DNA of 64,000 nucleotides, from positions 186,001 through 250,000 of the forward strand of contig SADC01001392.1 of NCBI GenBank assembly GCA_004194705.1, in the 5' to 3' direction. This DNA is from Ditylenchus dipsaci. Lineage: Eukaryota; Nematoda; Chromadorea; Rhabditida; Anguinidae. Under the pieces are notes generated by a model that saw nothing but the letters and a program-made list of their open reading frames with translations, was not told where the DNA came from and searched no databases. The translations under genes and the position numbers were made by a program. Every line of letters starts with the position of its first letter. Position 1 is the first letter of the stretch. This document shows positions 1-10,963 of the stretch, piece by piece.

Positions 1-44
1 GCACTTTTTCACAAAGGGGGCACTTTTTGCCAGAAGGATTAATA
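1..44. repeat. Edge of a short-unit repeat array
   Basis: Two copies of a GCACTTTTT motif lie about 20 bp apart at the window edge. This resembles the arms of the array-type foldbacks elsewhere in the window, but the rest lies outside, so it cannot be classified. Confidence 0.35.
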
Positions 45-944
45 CAGTTGACGCTCTATGTAACGGTCCTTTATACAACGGAAGCTCTATATAACTGACT
101 AAAAGTTCGGTCCCTTCCTTTCAAAAGGCATTTTATATAACGGACGAAGTGGATTTTTATCGGTTCTCACTTGTTTACACCGTCTCTTTTCGGGTTTTTC
201 TGGCGTTTGACCACTTTTCCCGCTTTTTTCGGTTTGTGGGCTGAAAGCTGATTTTATATAACGGCTTTTGCTGATTCTCTCCGTCTTTTGACTGTTTTCT
301 ACCGGCTTTTTTATACCTTAGTTAAATCTTTCAACAACTCTATGTGTCATCACTCGACGCTATACTAACTCTTTTCAACAACAGCAACGACGAAAAATTG
401 CATAAAGGTCAGCAAAAGTCTTTGTGAAACAGCAAAATAGCAGGAAAGCAGAGATTGACGATAACCTGCCATCCCCTCCTTAAGAAGGCACTACCGGACT
501 CTCGTTTAGCGCTTCTTCAAAGAAGAATTATATTACTGTGCGATTAACTCAACAACTTGCTGGCAAAAATAGCGCATGAAGACAAACTTACATTTTAAAT
601 GTTAGTTTTACTGAAGGCTGAAAAAAAGGAACAAAAAAGAAAAGCGACATAGGTGAATGTCATGGATGGCTTGCAAACTTCGAAGACAGAGACGAAGAGC
701 TATTCGACAAGAATTGTTGATCTGGATGACCAATACCCAACTTAGGACTAATCAAACGCAAATAAATATATGGTCGGTGTTTGTCTGAGTAAAAGTTCGA
801 TTTAACAATACATTTCTGTATAACGGACAAATTTATCAATCAAAAACATTACGCTTCACATAACTGACCTCCATTTAACGGATGCTATATATAACGGACG
901 GCTAAACCCGGTCCCTACGTGTCCGTTATATAGAGCGTCGACTG
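45..944. mobile_element. Pogo/Tigger-like MITE, 900 bp
   Basis: Left end reads CAGTTGACGCTCTATGTAACG and the right end is its inverted complement ending GAGCGTCGACTG, flanked on both sides by TA (43-44 and 945-946). CAGTC-type termini with a TA duplication are typical of the pogo/Tigger branch of Tc1-mariner. Subterminal ATAACGG motifs recur in both arms. The interior (about 300-780) has no convincing reading frame. Confidence 0.75.
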
Positions 945-1173
945 TATAGAAGAGAAAAAATAGGATGCAAATTTTATTTTTGCGGGAATTTAAAATTTTT
1001 GACTGATAAGGGGAACAATGTGGGAAATTAAAATCTTGCAACTTTTAACCGATTTACTAACTTTTTCATTAGTGAAGGGAACACAAATGTCTTAAACATC
1101 AAACCTTAAATTTCCAGACAAAAAGTATGGAAAACCCTGAACTAACTTCACCCTAAAAATTAAAAACCTGCAG

Positions 1174-1541
1174 ATGATCCAGATGACGAGTCTCTGTACC
1201 TCTTTCTAATGGGCGTTTGCTACAGAAGTTTGAAAGAAAACTACAAAGCTGAAGATTGTTTTCTGAGAGTCATGGAAAAGTAGGTTTTTTAGACTGTTGT
1301 TGTTTTTCAACATTGGTGGATTATTTTTAGCGAAAAGAGGTTGACGGACCACTTCTACTTAGCCCCTAATGCATGTTTCGAATTAGCACTGGTCAGCGCT
1401 GATCTAAATAGAGCAGAGGAAGTGGAAGTTTTACTGGCTAGGGCTAGAGCCTATAAAGGATATTCTTTGGAGACAAAACTACACTTTCGCATACATTGCG
1501 CCATGGAAAAGTACTCAGGAGCAAGAACTCCAATTAATTGA
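1174..1541 (+). CDS. TTC39-like tetratricopeptide protein, C-terminal two exons
   Basis: Exons 1174-1279 and 1331-1541 are joined by a 51-nt GT-AG intron and encode about 105 residues ending in TGA. The first exon carries LYLFLMGVCYRSL and a segment around AEDCFLRVMEK. The second carries DHFYLAPNACFEL and, near the end, KGYSLETKLHFRIHCAME. This order, especially the closing Y-SLE-LHFRIH segment, is the conserved C-terminus of the TTC39 (DUF3808/IML2-related) family. TTC39 proteins are usually 550-620 residues, so at least 80 percent is missing: either it lies beyond the left edge across a long intron, or this is a truncated copy. The pogo-like MITE lies just upstream of the first exon seen. 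Family call fairly sure; completeness unknown. Confidence 0.75.
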
Positions 1542-2186
1542 GCGGACAATTTGTTTTATTTGCAATATGTTTGTGTAAAAATGAATTTTTGAAAAAAATT
1601 TTATTAGTTGAGTTTACATAGTTTGAAAAACCCTTTCCGAACAAAAAACAAAAAAATTAGCATAAACTTTACAACTAGGGTCAGCCGGCTGAGGCTGAAG
1701 GCTGAGTTAATCGTCGAGTATACCACCCTATTTACGGCACAAAGTGTCTAACAATAATATTTTGAGTCGAATTCCCACCAAATACTTAAAGAAAGTTTTT
1801 GAAAAAAGGCGCCAAATATTTTTTTGTGTGTGAAAGAAAATATTTCGATGATTTTTAGAAAAAAAACTTTCGGAGTCAATACTTTTTCCTAATGTTTTTA
1901 TACAGGGTTATGTTTCTTGTTATGTTTAATGAACAAATCTTATGTCGATTTTTTGTCACGGGGTGAATTTCACTGCTAAATGTGCGACTTCAACTATAAC
2001 ATCTGAACTCCTAAACGCTCAACAAGGTCACCCCCTAGCCTCTCCCCTTAGAAGCTGAAACGCTCTAAAAGTATCGGTGTATGTGTAAAAAATACATTTA
2101 CCGTCCTGCCTAGGCATCTGCTAGGCTGCGCATGTAGTTGGGATGCTCACTTTCCAAAAAGATTACATTACTTTTCGCTTTTGCAG
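1542..2186 (+). other. Intergenic gap ending in a splice acceptor
   Basis: About 640 bp between the TTC39-like stop and HAT1, with no gene seen. It ends in a pyrimidine-rich acceptor (TTTTGCAG at 2179-2186) only 7 nt before the HAT1 ATG. With no evident upstream coding exon this is either the end of a 5'-UTR intron or a trans-splicing acceptor. The sequence cannot distinguish the two. Confidence 0.4.
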
Positions 2187-2193
2187 ACTCAAA

Positions 2194-5100
2194 ATGCAAC
2201 TTGAGCGTGAAAATAACTTTGAAGCCTACATAGTTGATGCACTAAAAGCTGTGAGCTTGAAATTTGGTGAGTTTCTTTAAATTTCGCGAAAAGATTCTTT
2301 GAACCTACCGGATTATACAAATGAATTTTTTTAAGTGTTTCCAAACACCCTATATCGACCTAAAATCACCTCAGGAGTTCAAAAAAGACATTATTTCTAA
2401 GTTCTGGTCAATAAAAATTGAATTTTGGGCATTTTTAAATTTCGATTTTTTACCTGTTTTACCATGTTTTGGTCACTGGAGCTGGGCAAAAAGAGCCTCT
2501 AAATGCATTTTTGATCAAAAGTCTTGCTGGGAATTATGTCTAAGGTAAGTGAGTGCGCGCATCTCTGACTCAGCAAGCCCCCTGCGCCCCCTTCGAATGC
2601 CCTTCAGGGGCGCAGGGGGCTTGGTTGCTTGGAGTTGAGATGCGCACACCCACATACCTTAGACGCAAACCACTCGAAAGTGACTCTGGATGCATAAAAA
2701 ATGTATGCATACCAGAGTTTTTTTATGCGGTATGCCCCAGTCAACAAAACTATGTTCAATGTCTTTCTTTTTACATTAAATTGGCCGATTTCGGGTCCTT
2801 TCCGCCACGCAATAGCTCTCCATCCCTTTAAAAGTACAGTCGACTCTCGATTTAGTGTACACCAGATTTAGTGTACACCTCGGTTTAGTCTACACCTGGA
2901 TTAAATCATTTTGGCCAGCGGTTAAATAAAATGACTAGAATGAACCCTCGATTTAGTGAACCTGGACCTGGAGCCGGTCCCCAGGGTGTACACTAAATCG
3001 GGAGTTGACTGTAGTCAAAATGGGTGATTTTGGCTGGTCCCAAAACTCGATTTTTTATTGACCAGAACTCAAAAGTAATGCCTTTTTGAACCTCTCAGGT
3101 GATTTTAGGTTGATATAGGGTGTTTGGAAACACTTTAAATAAAATTTCATTGGGGGGGGGTGGTATACTCCGGTAGCGCCGATTCTTTATAGAAAAACTT
3201 TAGTTGAATCCACGGAGGACATAGAAGAAGCACCCGGTTTTGAGCCTGAATTTGCTCACCAGCATTTTGGAGAAACGTAAACATCTTTTACTATTTTTCG
3301 TGTCTAATCTTGTCATTATTAGCGAGAACATCATTGGCTTCAAAGGACTGGAAGTCTCAGTTTGCTACTCCGACTGCACTTTGTTCATCTATCCACGAAT
3401 TCACTATGAAAGTGTTATTCCTGCTGACTCTGAATTAAAGGTTTGTTCTTCATTGAGCGCTTTTTTACGTAAAAACTCAATATGCTTCTCAGGCCGATGA
3501 TATACTGTACAAAATTCGTGACCAGCTCCCCTCCAGTCAACTTGATGGTCTTGTGAGCTCATTGTCTAGCTACCAAATCAAACTAAACCAGCAAAAGAGA
3601 TTCAAGCCTTACGGAGAATTGATTTCGAAATTTTACTTTGGTGAGTATGCTTTGAATTAAATAACTCAGTAATTGATCGAAATAAATTTATTAACAAAAA
3701 AGGTAATTACAAGATGTCTTAATCATTTTGGAGATTTTTTTTACCCATAAATTGTTTGTAGTTTTTGTTCGAAATTTGGAATGAAAAATCATCTTAGCTT
3801 GCAGCAAGACTTTTCTTGGGTATATAATTTCAAAAAACATGTTCTTTGATTGGACCTCCTGTTGTTAAGGCTCTAGTCCTGAGCTAAGTAAAAGTATACC
3901 ACAGAGAGTATGGAGCAAAAACAGTGGCTTTGAAATTACTTAAAATAAAACTTTCTTCTAAAGACGATCTGTCTATCTAGATTTCAAGCTACACGCTACA
4001 AAAGATAGTTATAGAATAAAAAAAATCTCCAAAATACTTGGAACACCCTGTAGACAAAGAGTAGACAAACTTTGTTGTTGCTACGTATAGAGCTTTGAAT
4101 GTGTAAATTTACAATATTTTATATTTAGACGATTCTTATGATGGCCTTAAGAAAGAAATTCAAATATACAAAGTCGAATACACGGAAGACGAGGACGTCC
4201 ATCGGTACATTGAAAGAGCTCAATCACTTGCTTTTTGGTATATCGACGGTGCTTCCTATACTGACAATGATGATCCACGATTCTTCCACTACTTTGCGTG
4301 CATTTTTTATTTTAATTAATTACGAAATCTAAAACTCAATACTATAAAAGTTCAGCTTCGAATCAACAAAGCATGAAGAAGATGGCTCACGCAAGTACAA
4401 GTTTGCAGGCTACTCATCGCTTTATCGTTTCTACTACCATCCAGATAAAGATCGAGTACGAATCGCACACATGCTACTATCACCTCCTTATCGTCAGCAA
4501 GGCAACGGAATTCGCTTTTTAAATGCCATCTACTCAGATTTACGGAGCAGGGAAAAGGTCTATGACATAACAGGTAAACTTTTATTATTTACTAAAAAAA
4601 TTTACAATCGTTTTTAGCCGAATCTTTTGCTGATAACTTTTTGTTCATGCGCGATTTTGCTGACTGTGTTAGTTGTGCTGAGCTTCCAGAATTTTCGAAA
4701 GATCACTTATTGAAGGGTTATACTAAAAAGATGAGTGAGGCAGCTTTGAAGAAACTGAAACTGCATCAGGTTGGTGGTTTTACAGGAAAAACGGCGCTAC
4801 TGGGCCATATTCCGGAGATGAGGTCATTTGAGTTCTCAAAATTTGGTGGAAAATATATATTGGATTAAAAATAATATAATACCGTGTTTTCTCTATTTAA
4901 CGGGCCGGCCCGTTTATTTTCCAACCTTTCGAAAATAGGAAAATTTTAAGGTCAATCTTGAGATTTTTGGGTAATCAGCCAATTCTAAAAAGTGGAATCG
5001 CTAGAGCTCGTAGAGGTTGAGAAAACGCGAAAAAAAAGCTTTTCAAAATATTCCCTCTGGGCTGATTTCCAAGTCCTCAAAATCAAGGGGTCCATTTATT

Positions 5101-7002
5101 AGAGAGGGCCCGTTTAATAGAGAAAATACGGTATGCACATTTTTAATGTTGAATTTTTCCACGACTTTTTTGATTGTCAACTTTTAGTTAAAAAATCACT
5201 ATGTTATGATACTCGAATAGTTGGGCGGCACCGAATTCATCCACAAAAAATTTTCCTGACACGAATGTTTTGTTGCTCCCCGTTGAATTGATTCTCCGAT
5301 TTTTTAGGGTCACAATTCGTGTGTCGACGAATTCGTGTGTGGATAATTCGATGTGGATGAATTTGCTTAACGCCCAAATAATTTTCTTTTCTGCTTTTCG
5401 ATCTATTTGAAAGTGGCCTACGAAGGTATATTCACGGCTATCTTTTGACATTATTTTCTACCTTCATTTTTTAATTCCATAGGTCAGTGTGAGGGGTATT
5501 GTTCCTGATTCTTGTCGAAATGCATTGAACATTTGAAGTCCTCATAACCCTTTAGATCCTTAGAAAAAAGTAGAAATAACGTCAAAAGGTAGCCGTTAAT
5601 AAGAAATTACCCCTTCAAGCATAAGATAATCCGCAAATGCCAGAAACTTGCTGGACAAACGACTTTCGCGTATCGAATTGACTTTAGCCGCAAAAAATCG
5701 AATTAAAAAAAGTTAAGTCTCGATATTAAGCCACACCATATATATGACCTCATAAAAAATTTTCTTTTCTGCTTTTCGATCTATTTGAAAGGCGGCCTAT
5801 TGACCTTTAGTGGGCCACAATTTTTTGCCTTGGTCCCCCTGTTGTTTTTTTTCAAAATTCTTTTTTTGTTACATTCAACATTTTTGGAATATGAAATAAG
5901 TATATCATAAGTATATCGTTGAAATTAATCGAGAAAAATACTTCTGGCACACTTCGCGACAGAGATTCAGCCAGTCGCAAGTATGCTTCGCACTCAAACC
6001 TGTTTCCTTAACTATTTGCTGATTTGAGTAGTCATTGGCCCACATGTAGAATATTAGCAACCACGATTCAAGGCGAAGGTGTGAATTGAAGAAAAAGGAC
6101 GCACTCCTTATTGACTTCCTGGAACACATCTTTCTTTGTTTACGACAACGCCACTAAAATTATGTAATCGTTAACCTGATAGAGTAAAAATTGTTTGCGG
6201 ATGAAACCTGGATGCCGTCAATTCTCGCTGCATTCTTTTCAACCATCATTGACGATGCACAATATCACATAATGCTTCATTTCCAATTACTGATAGGCCA
6301 ACGAAGAATTTCAGACTCTGTAAAAGTGAGATAATGCATAAATGTTCAAAACTTACGATAATTATCAACCTGTTCAGTGTCGTATGAGAATACTTCTTTC
6401 AGACGAAGAGCCGCAACATCAGGCCGTTCAAGAGTATCCAAAAGTCTTCGTCGAGCCATGTAGCTAAGTAAGTACCACCTAGAAAAAATAACACAATAAA
6501 AATGGTACTTATTCCGTTTGTACTCCTACACGCTTTTTGAACTTTAAAAAAAACAACAGGGGGACCAAGGCAAAAAATTGTGGCCCACTAAAGGTCAATA
6601 GGGCCAAAATTTCGTTCGACAAAGAAAGCCGCCTTTGATAAAAAAAAAGATTATTGGTCTTATATCAAAAATAAACTGCACAACTGTGATAAAACTAAAT
6701 TTCAGGCCCAAACCAGACGAATCTACGAAATACTCCGCTTCAATTGCACTCCGCCAGATCAGCAGTCCCAGGCAGAGTACAAAGCTGATGTTGTAAAGCG
6801 TATTGAAAAACCTTTAAAGCGCTCTAAGCGGGACTTAAGCAAATTGACGGAGGCACTCAACCCAAAGGAATTGGCAGTGGTAGCGAAAAACCTGGATGGA
6901 GATCAGCAAAAACAGCTGATTGAAGAACAGTACAATAATACCGTGGACAGCTACAAAATTGTGTTAAACAGGCTGAAAAGCATGAAGCAAAGAAATTTTT
7001 AA
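2194..7002 (+). CDS. HAT1: Histone acetyltransferase type B catalytic subunit (HAT1)
   Basis: HAT1 acetylates newly made histone H4 (K5/K12) before chromatin assembly, usually with RbAp46/48. Eight exons (2194-2266, 3204-3276, 3323-3440, 3493-3640, 4129-4297, 4356-4573, 4618-4769, 6706-7002) splice in frame to 415 residues, against about 419 in vertebrates. The N-terminal half carries the HAT1-specific FPEFxHQxFGE-like segment and IIGFKGLE. The GNAT core has HMLLSPPYRQQGNG with the acetyl-CoA motif RQQGNG at residues 240-245, then YDITAES with the expected general-base Glu at 268. The C-terminal exon has RRIYEILR and a Lys/Arg-rich helical tail. The residue after the catalytic Glu is Ser where vertebrate enzymes have Asp, and the upstream WFIETAS-type Glu is Asp177. 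Introns 2, 3, 5 and 6 are 44-58 nt; introns 1 and 7 are swollen by mobile elements. The last exon is followed by AATAAA. Confidence 0.95.
2306..3178. mobile_element. GC-hairpin family element, copy 1 (HAT1 intron 1)
   Basis: A long imperfect palindrome with ends near CTACCGGATTATAC and GTATACTCCGGTAG. The arms contain the sentence-like block 'CACCCTATATCGACCTAAAA' and its inverse. The core (about 2535-2700) is a GC-rich hairpin, GCCCCCTGCGCCC...GGGGCGCAGGGGGC, flanked by GTCTAAGGTA motifs. The right arm is interrupted by a pogo-like MITE. Four other copies or fragments occur in the window. Confidence 0.7.
2837..3011. mobile_element. Pogo-like MITE inside copy 1 of the GC-hairpin element
   Basis: Termini CAGTCGACTCTCGATTTAG and the inverse CTAAATCGGGAGTTGACTG, with TA on each side. 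Subterminal GTGTACAC motifs repeat. The same family occurs at 8754-8917 and 9242-10391. Confidence 0.8.
4882..5131. mobile_element. TA-flanked MITE with CCGTR-TTTTCTCTA termini
   Basis: Inverted ends CCGTGTTTTCTCTATTTAA and TTAATAGAGAAAATACGG, flanked by TA. Subterminal runs of GGGCC. Sits in HAT1 intron 7. Relatives at 14502-14762, 14765-14902 and 49347-49499. Confidence 0.7.
5794..6605 (-). mobile_element. Decayed Merlin-type transposon in HAT1 intron 7
   Basis: Terminal inverted repeats of about 60 bp start GGCCTATTGACC and include GGGCCACAATTTTTTGCC and CCCCCTGTTG. Minus-strand fragments inside read as a transposase N-terminus: an exon beginning at 6456 (MARRRLLDTLERPDV...) and an open stretch 6129-5905 with SIRSASFF, the MWANDYSNQQIVKETGLS helix-turn-helix-like segment and DWLNLCREVC. 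This is the N-terminal half of Merlin/ISXO2-like transposases. The catalytic half is absent and stops intervene, so it is non-autonomous. A 30-bp block at 5383-5412 is repeated directly at 5759-5788, next to the left end. Confidence 0.65.
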
Positions 7003-7051
7003 AATAAACATGCCTTTTGCTGTTATTGAAAGTGTCATGATCTCCAATAAA
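7003..7051 (+). terminator. HAT1 polyadenylation signals
   Basis: AATAAA immediately after the HAT1 stop (7003-7008) and again at 7046-7051. Confidence 0.6.
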
Positions 7052-7263
7052 AAAAATTCTGTAAATCTTCAACAGTTTCTCGAGTTTACACTTGAGGACA
7101 CATTTTAGTTACAGATCTCAAATTTATTGCAAATATCTATCTTGGAGTAGCGTCTAAACACTTTTTATAATTTTTACACCAAAATTTGGCACTATTTTAG
7201 TAACTCCACTAATTTTTCCCGTCAGTATATGGTGGAAGTGCACATTATTTGCACAATGTGCGT

Positions 7264-7376
7264 ATTGGGTATTCTGTCTTTAAGTATTTTGTCTTTGGCT
7301 ATTTTGACCATTGGGTATTTTGTACTATGGGTATTTTGTAATTGGGTATTTTGTCTTTGGGTATTTTGATACTGCA
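7264..7376. repeat. Short degenerate array, unit near GGGTATTTTGTCTTT
   Basis: Six or seven copies of a 14-18 bp unit in one orientation, with no inverted partner array nearby. It looks like a solitary arm of the array-foldback type. The surrounding 7052-7674 has no gene. Confidence 0.5.
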
Positions 7377-7674
7377 CCATTTGGCATTCTCAAATGAGCT
7401 ATTCATGACATGAGTACCTACAATTCCTAGTTCGAAATTTACGAAAGCATTATTTCGAACGTTTCGGATGCCAAATTATGCTCAGAATCTGCTTGGCTAC
7501 TTTGTTTAGCTACAAATCTCGTTTTGCCAAATGTCTTTTTGCCAACGCGGCGTGTCAAACACGTCAAAAGATTAAATCGACATCTTCGTATAGAGACAAA
7601 TTCGTTTTAGAAAACATTTAAATTTCAATTTTTTTGTTCACTTGAGCATTTTCTATTTTTGGTCATAAATTTGC

Positions 7675-7913
7675 TTAAAGGGCCTGACCTCTTCCTACTC
7701 GGTGGTCCCCGCCAATTCAAAAATTTTCCCTTGATCATTGGACTTCTGTACGGATTTTTCCGCTAGGTTTCTAACAAAACTAAGCCTAAAATTTGATTTC
7801 AGGCCTAGTTTTGTTAGAAACGTGGCGGAAAATCCGTACAGAAGTCCAATGATCGAGGGAAAATTTTTGAATTGGCGGGGGACCGCCGAGTAGGAAGAGG
7901 TCAGGCCCTTTAA
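7675..7913. mobile_element. TTAA-flanked palindromic MITE, family A copy 1
   Basis: Near-perfect palindrome: arms begin AAGGGCCTGACCTCTTCC and meet at a short centre around 7795. TTAA occurs at both ends (7675-7678 and 7910-7913), as in piggyBac- or Kolobok-type insertion. Other copies at 15027-15264 and 26602-26845. Confidence 0.75.
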
Positions 7914-8260
7914 AGGAGGGGGAAAAGCCATTTAGGTTTAAAAAAGTGGCTTCGGTGGAGCAGTGCGTAAGCGTTTGCGTTTTTTGGCCCAAAATGGTGT
8001 TCTTTTTTGGTGTTGCAGGTTCGATCCCACGTAGTGACATGCTATTTATTTTGGCTTGTTTGACCAGTTCTAGGGGTAATCAGATTCGGAATCAGCGACC
8101 CAAATTACCCCTAGAAGTGGTCAAACAACCAAAATTGATAGCATTCCACCACGTGGGATCGAACCTGCAACACGATTCTGGGTTAAAAAACACAAACGCT
8201 TACGCACTGCGCCATGGAAGCCACTTTTTCAAACCTAAATGGCTTTTCCCCCTCCTTTAA
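7910..8260. mobile_element. TTAA-flanked palindrome with tRNA-like heads, family B copy 1
   Basis: Shares its left TTAA with the preceding MITE. Each arm contains a tRNA-like head: GGCTTCGGTGGAGCAGTGCG (A-box region) and GGTTCGATCCCACGT (B-box/T-arm), facing inward in opposite orientation around a centre near 8085. The protein-like reading frame across it is only the translation of this repeat. Confidence 0.65.
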
Positions 8261-8753
8261 GTAGGCTGTGTTTGACTTTTTTTGATGCCATTGGAAAGCT
8301 TCAAGTTTGCACTTTTGGTTTGAAAAGAAAGTCAAACTCTGTTAGAAATGTAAGCAGTTCAAAAAATTAAAAGTTCAAATTCATCGTTTTAGCAGAGTCA
8401 GGTTGCTAACTTAAAAAAGTTAGTTCTCGAAAATTCTGCTAAAAAAAATTTTTCTGGCGTGATCGTAGTGCATTCCCTCAGCTTTCTGATGCCCATAACA
8501 GTTTTTCCAAATGTGCAGTCTTCATCGAGAAAGAAAAATCCAGAAAAAAAAACAAAATCCCAAAAAAATCAAGGTATTTCAGTAGGTTTTAGCTTGAAAC
8601 TCAGTTATTACTTTTCTTAAACCCTGTGCTGATGCTTGTTGGATAGCCAAGGGACCGGAGATAATTTTGACACCAAGCTTGTAAATAAAACATGAAAAAA
8701 TGGGGTAAAAAATAAGGGATGCATCCAGGGGAATTTACATTTACAGTCAACTG
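8261..8753. other. Intergenic stretch, no gene seen
   Basis: AT-rich non-coding sequence with no terminal repeats I can pair. The last part (about 8690-8753) matches a SINE-like 'GCATCCAGGGG' tail before the next MITE. Confidence 0.4.
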
Positions 8754-8917
8754 CCGATTTAGTGTACACCCTAGGGGCCGGCTCCAGGTCCAGGTTCACT
8801 AAATCGAGGGTTCATTCTAGTCATTTTATTTAACCGCTGGCCAAATGATTTAATCCAGGTGTAGACTAAACCGAGGTGTACACTAAATCTGGTGTACACT
8901 AAATCGAGAGTCGACTG
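8754..8917. mobile_element. Pogo-like MITE, GTGTACAC family
   Basis: Ends CAGTCAACTGCCGATTTAG and CTAAATCGAGAGTCGACTG between TA dinucleotides. Same family as 2837-3011, opposite orientation. Confidence 0.8.
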
Positions 8918-9241
8918 TACTTTTAAAGGGATGGAGAGCTATTGCGTGGCGGAAAGGACCCGAAATCGGCCAATTTAATGTAAAAAGAAAGACATTGAAC
9001 ATAGTTTTGTTGACTGGGGCATACCGCATAAAAAACTCTGGTATGCATACATTTTTTATGCATCCAGAGTTACTTTCGAGTGGTTTGCGTCTAAGGTATG
9101 TGGTGTGCGCATCTCAACTTCAAGCCATCAAGCCCCCTGCGCCCCTGAAGGGGGCGCAGTGGGCTTGGTAGGATAGAGATGCGCGCACTCCCTTACCTTA
9201 GACATAATTCCGAGCAAGACTGTTGATTAAAAATGCATATA

Positions 9242-10391
9242 CAGTCGACTCTCGATTTAATGTACACCGGATTTAGTGTACACCTCGGTTTAGTCTACAC
9301 CTGGATTAAATCATTTTGGCCGGCGGTTAATTAAAATGACTACAGGGTGAACCAAAAAAAACCCTGAACTTTGACGGCGCCGTAAGGCTAGTTTTAATTA
9401 TGACTTAGTTGCCAATAATATGTCATTTTGTAGCGCCGCAATGCTCTATCGAATGGTATATCAACATTAAAAAACTGAAAAAAATGTTATTGATAAATAA
9501 TCTGAACAAAACCTTAAGTTTTTGTTGTTTTCAGTTTTTGTTGAAGTAGCATGTGGTCAAAACACTCATCGAGTTTTAAGTGCTGTAACGATACCTTTAC
9601 ACGATCTTGTAGCGCAGCTCAAGAGCTAAACCACTTTACAGAAAAAAATTGAAAATGAAAATGTGGAAATATGGTCGTTTTAAAAAAAATCAAGAATAAC
9701 CAAATACCGCTTATTCCAAAAATTTTCAAATTTTAGTCATTTTTTAACGTGGTTGCTTTTTTCAAAAGGTCATATCTCATCACTTAAATCTTCAATTTTT
9801 TTCTGTATAATGTGTTTTGTAATTTTTGAGCTGCGCTACGACGTAGTGTTAAGCTTCTGTTACAGTGTCAAGAACTTGATCAATATTTTGATCCGTGAAG
9901 TGATAAAAAAAGATTATCTTAACATTTTCAAATGACTTCACGAGTGTTAGGAGCCAAATGCTGATTTTTTTTTAAGAATCCACATAAGATTCATACAACA
10001 GGAGAAAGAAGAAGAAAGGGGCTACAAAATCGTATGTTTGGAATATTATTAAGAAAAAAAATTCAACATTAAAAGTTACCCTGTTACCACCCAGTACCCA
10101 GTTACTTTAACGAAAACTGAAAATTTGAAATTGAGGTTAAGGTTTTTGTTCTGATCATTTAACAATAATTTTTTTTCAGTTTTTCGATGTTAATATACCA
10201 TTTCGATAGAGCATTGCCGGCGCTACAAAATGACATATCATTGTCAACTAAGTCATAATTAAAACTGGCCTTACGGCGCCGTCAAAGTTCAGGGGTTTTA
10301 TTTTTGGTTCACCCTGTAGAATGAACCCTCGATTTAGTGAACCTGGAACTGGAGCCGGTCCCAGGGTGTACACTAAATCGGGAGTTGACCG
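9242..10391. mobile_element. Pogo-like MITE carrying another MITE
   Basis: Left end CAGTCGACTCTCGATTTAA after TA. The right end is degraded (GGGAGTTGACCG). The body is the 175-bp GTGTACAC family element split by a 974-bp insertion. Confidence 0.65.
9343..10316. mobile_element. Mariner-like MITE with CAGGGTGAACC ends
   Basis: Ends CAGGGTGAACCAAAAAA and TTTTTGGTTCACCCTG, TA on both sides (9341-9342, 10317-10318). Long subterminal inverted arms include TTGACGGCGCCGTAAGGC and TGTAGCGCCG. Inserted inside the pogo-like MITE. Confidence 0.75.
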
Positions 10392-10756
10392 CAGAGGCTA
10401 CTTTTGCTAAGTCCCGTGTTGAAAAACATGGTAAAACAGGTAAAAAGTCGAAAGCTCAAAACTCAATTTTATTTTTTTTCTGGACCACAACTCAAAAATA
10501 ATGTCTTTTTCGAACTGCTAAGGCCACTTTAGGTCGATATAGGTGTTTAGAAACATTTTTAAAAAAAGTTGATTTGGGGAGAGGGGTATATCCAAGTATG
10601 GTCAAGTTTCCTTCCCCTTTAAAAGCCAAAAAAGAAAGATTAAGCAAACCAATGCGAGCATTTCACAATTTTCGAACATTCTCGACATGGCCTACGAAAT
10701 CTTTTTACTAAAGCCTATCTGAAAGCGACAAAATAAGCCGTCAAAAAGAACGAGGA

Positions 10757-10823
10757 TCAACTGCCGACCCCCAACTGCCGACCATCCCAACTGCAGACCT
10801 CTAACTGCCGACCAATTATCAAA
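10757..10823. repeat. Short array of CAACTGCCGACC units
   Basis: Four copies of a roughly 15-bp unit (CCAACTGCCGACC and variants) in one orientation, no inverted partner. The flanking 10621-10963 has no gene. Confidence 0.5.
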
Positions 10824-10963
10824 TTCTGTCAAAAGAAAAGTTTTCTTTTTTTGGTGAGAAAAGGCAAATGATCAAAGGGTACTTTATATTTTTTTTCGAT
10901 GCTGTGTGAGCATTTGTGTACAAATGTAAGGTTTTATAGATTTATTTTACTCACGTTGACATA

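Larger units (their letters stand above)
8920..10620. mobile_element. GC-hairpin family element, copy 2, interrupted
   Basis: Inverted relative to copy 1: it contains the CATACCGCATAAAAAACTC block, the GC hairpin at about 9085-9215, then a pogo-like insertion at 9242-10391, then the second arm to about 10620 ending near GGGGTATATCC. Confidence 0.6.

Noticed and set aside
7945..8050. Functional tRNA gene
   Set aside because: A- and B-box-like motifs are present, but no cloverleaf with a proper anticodon stem, and the sequence is part of a repeated palindrome.
7946..8260. 104-codon plus-strand frame as a gene
   Set aside because: Lies entirely across a palindromic tRNA-headed repeat; no codon conservation between arms.
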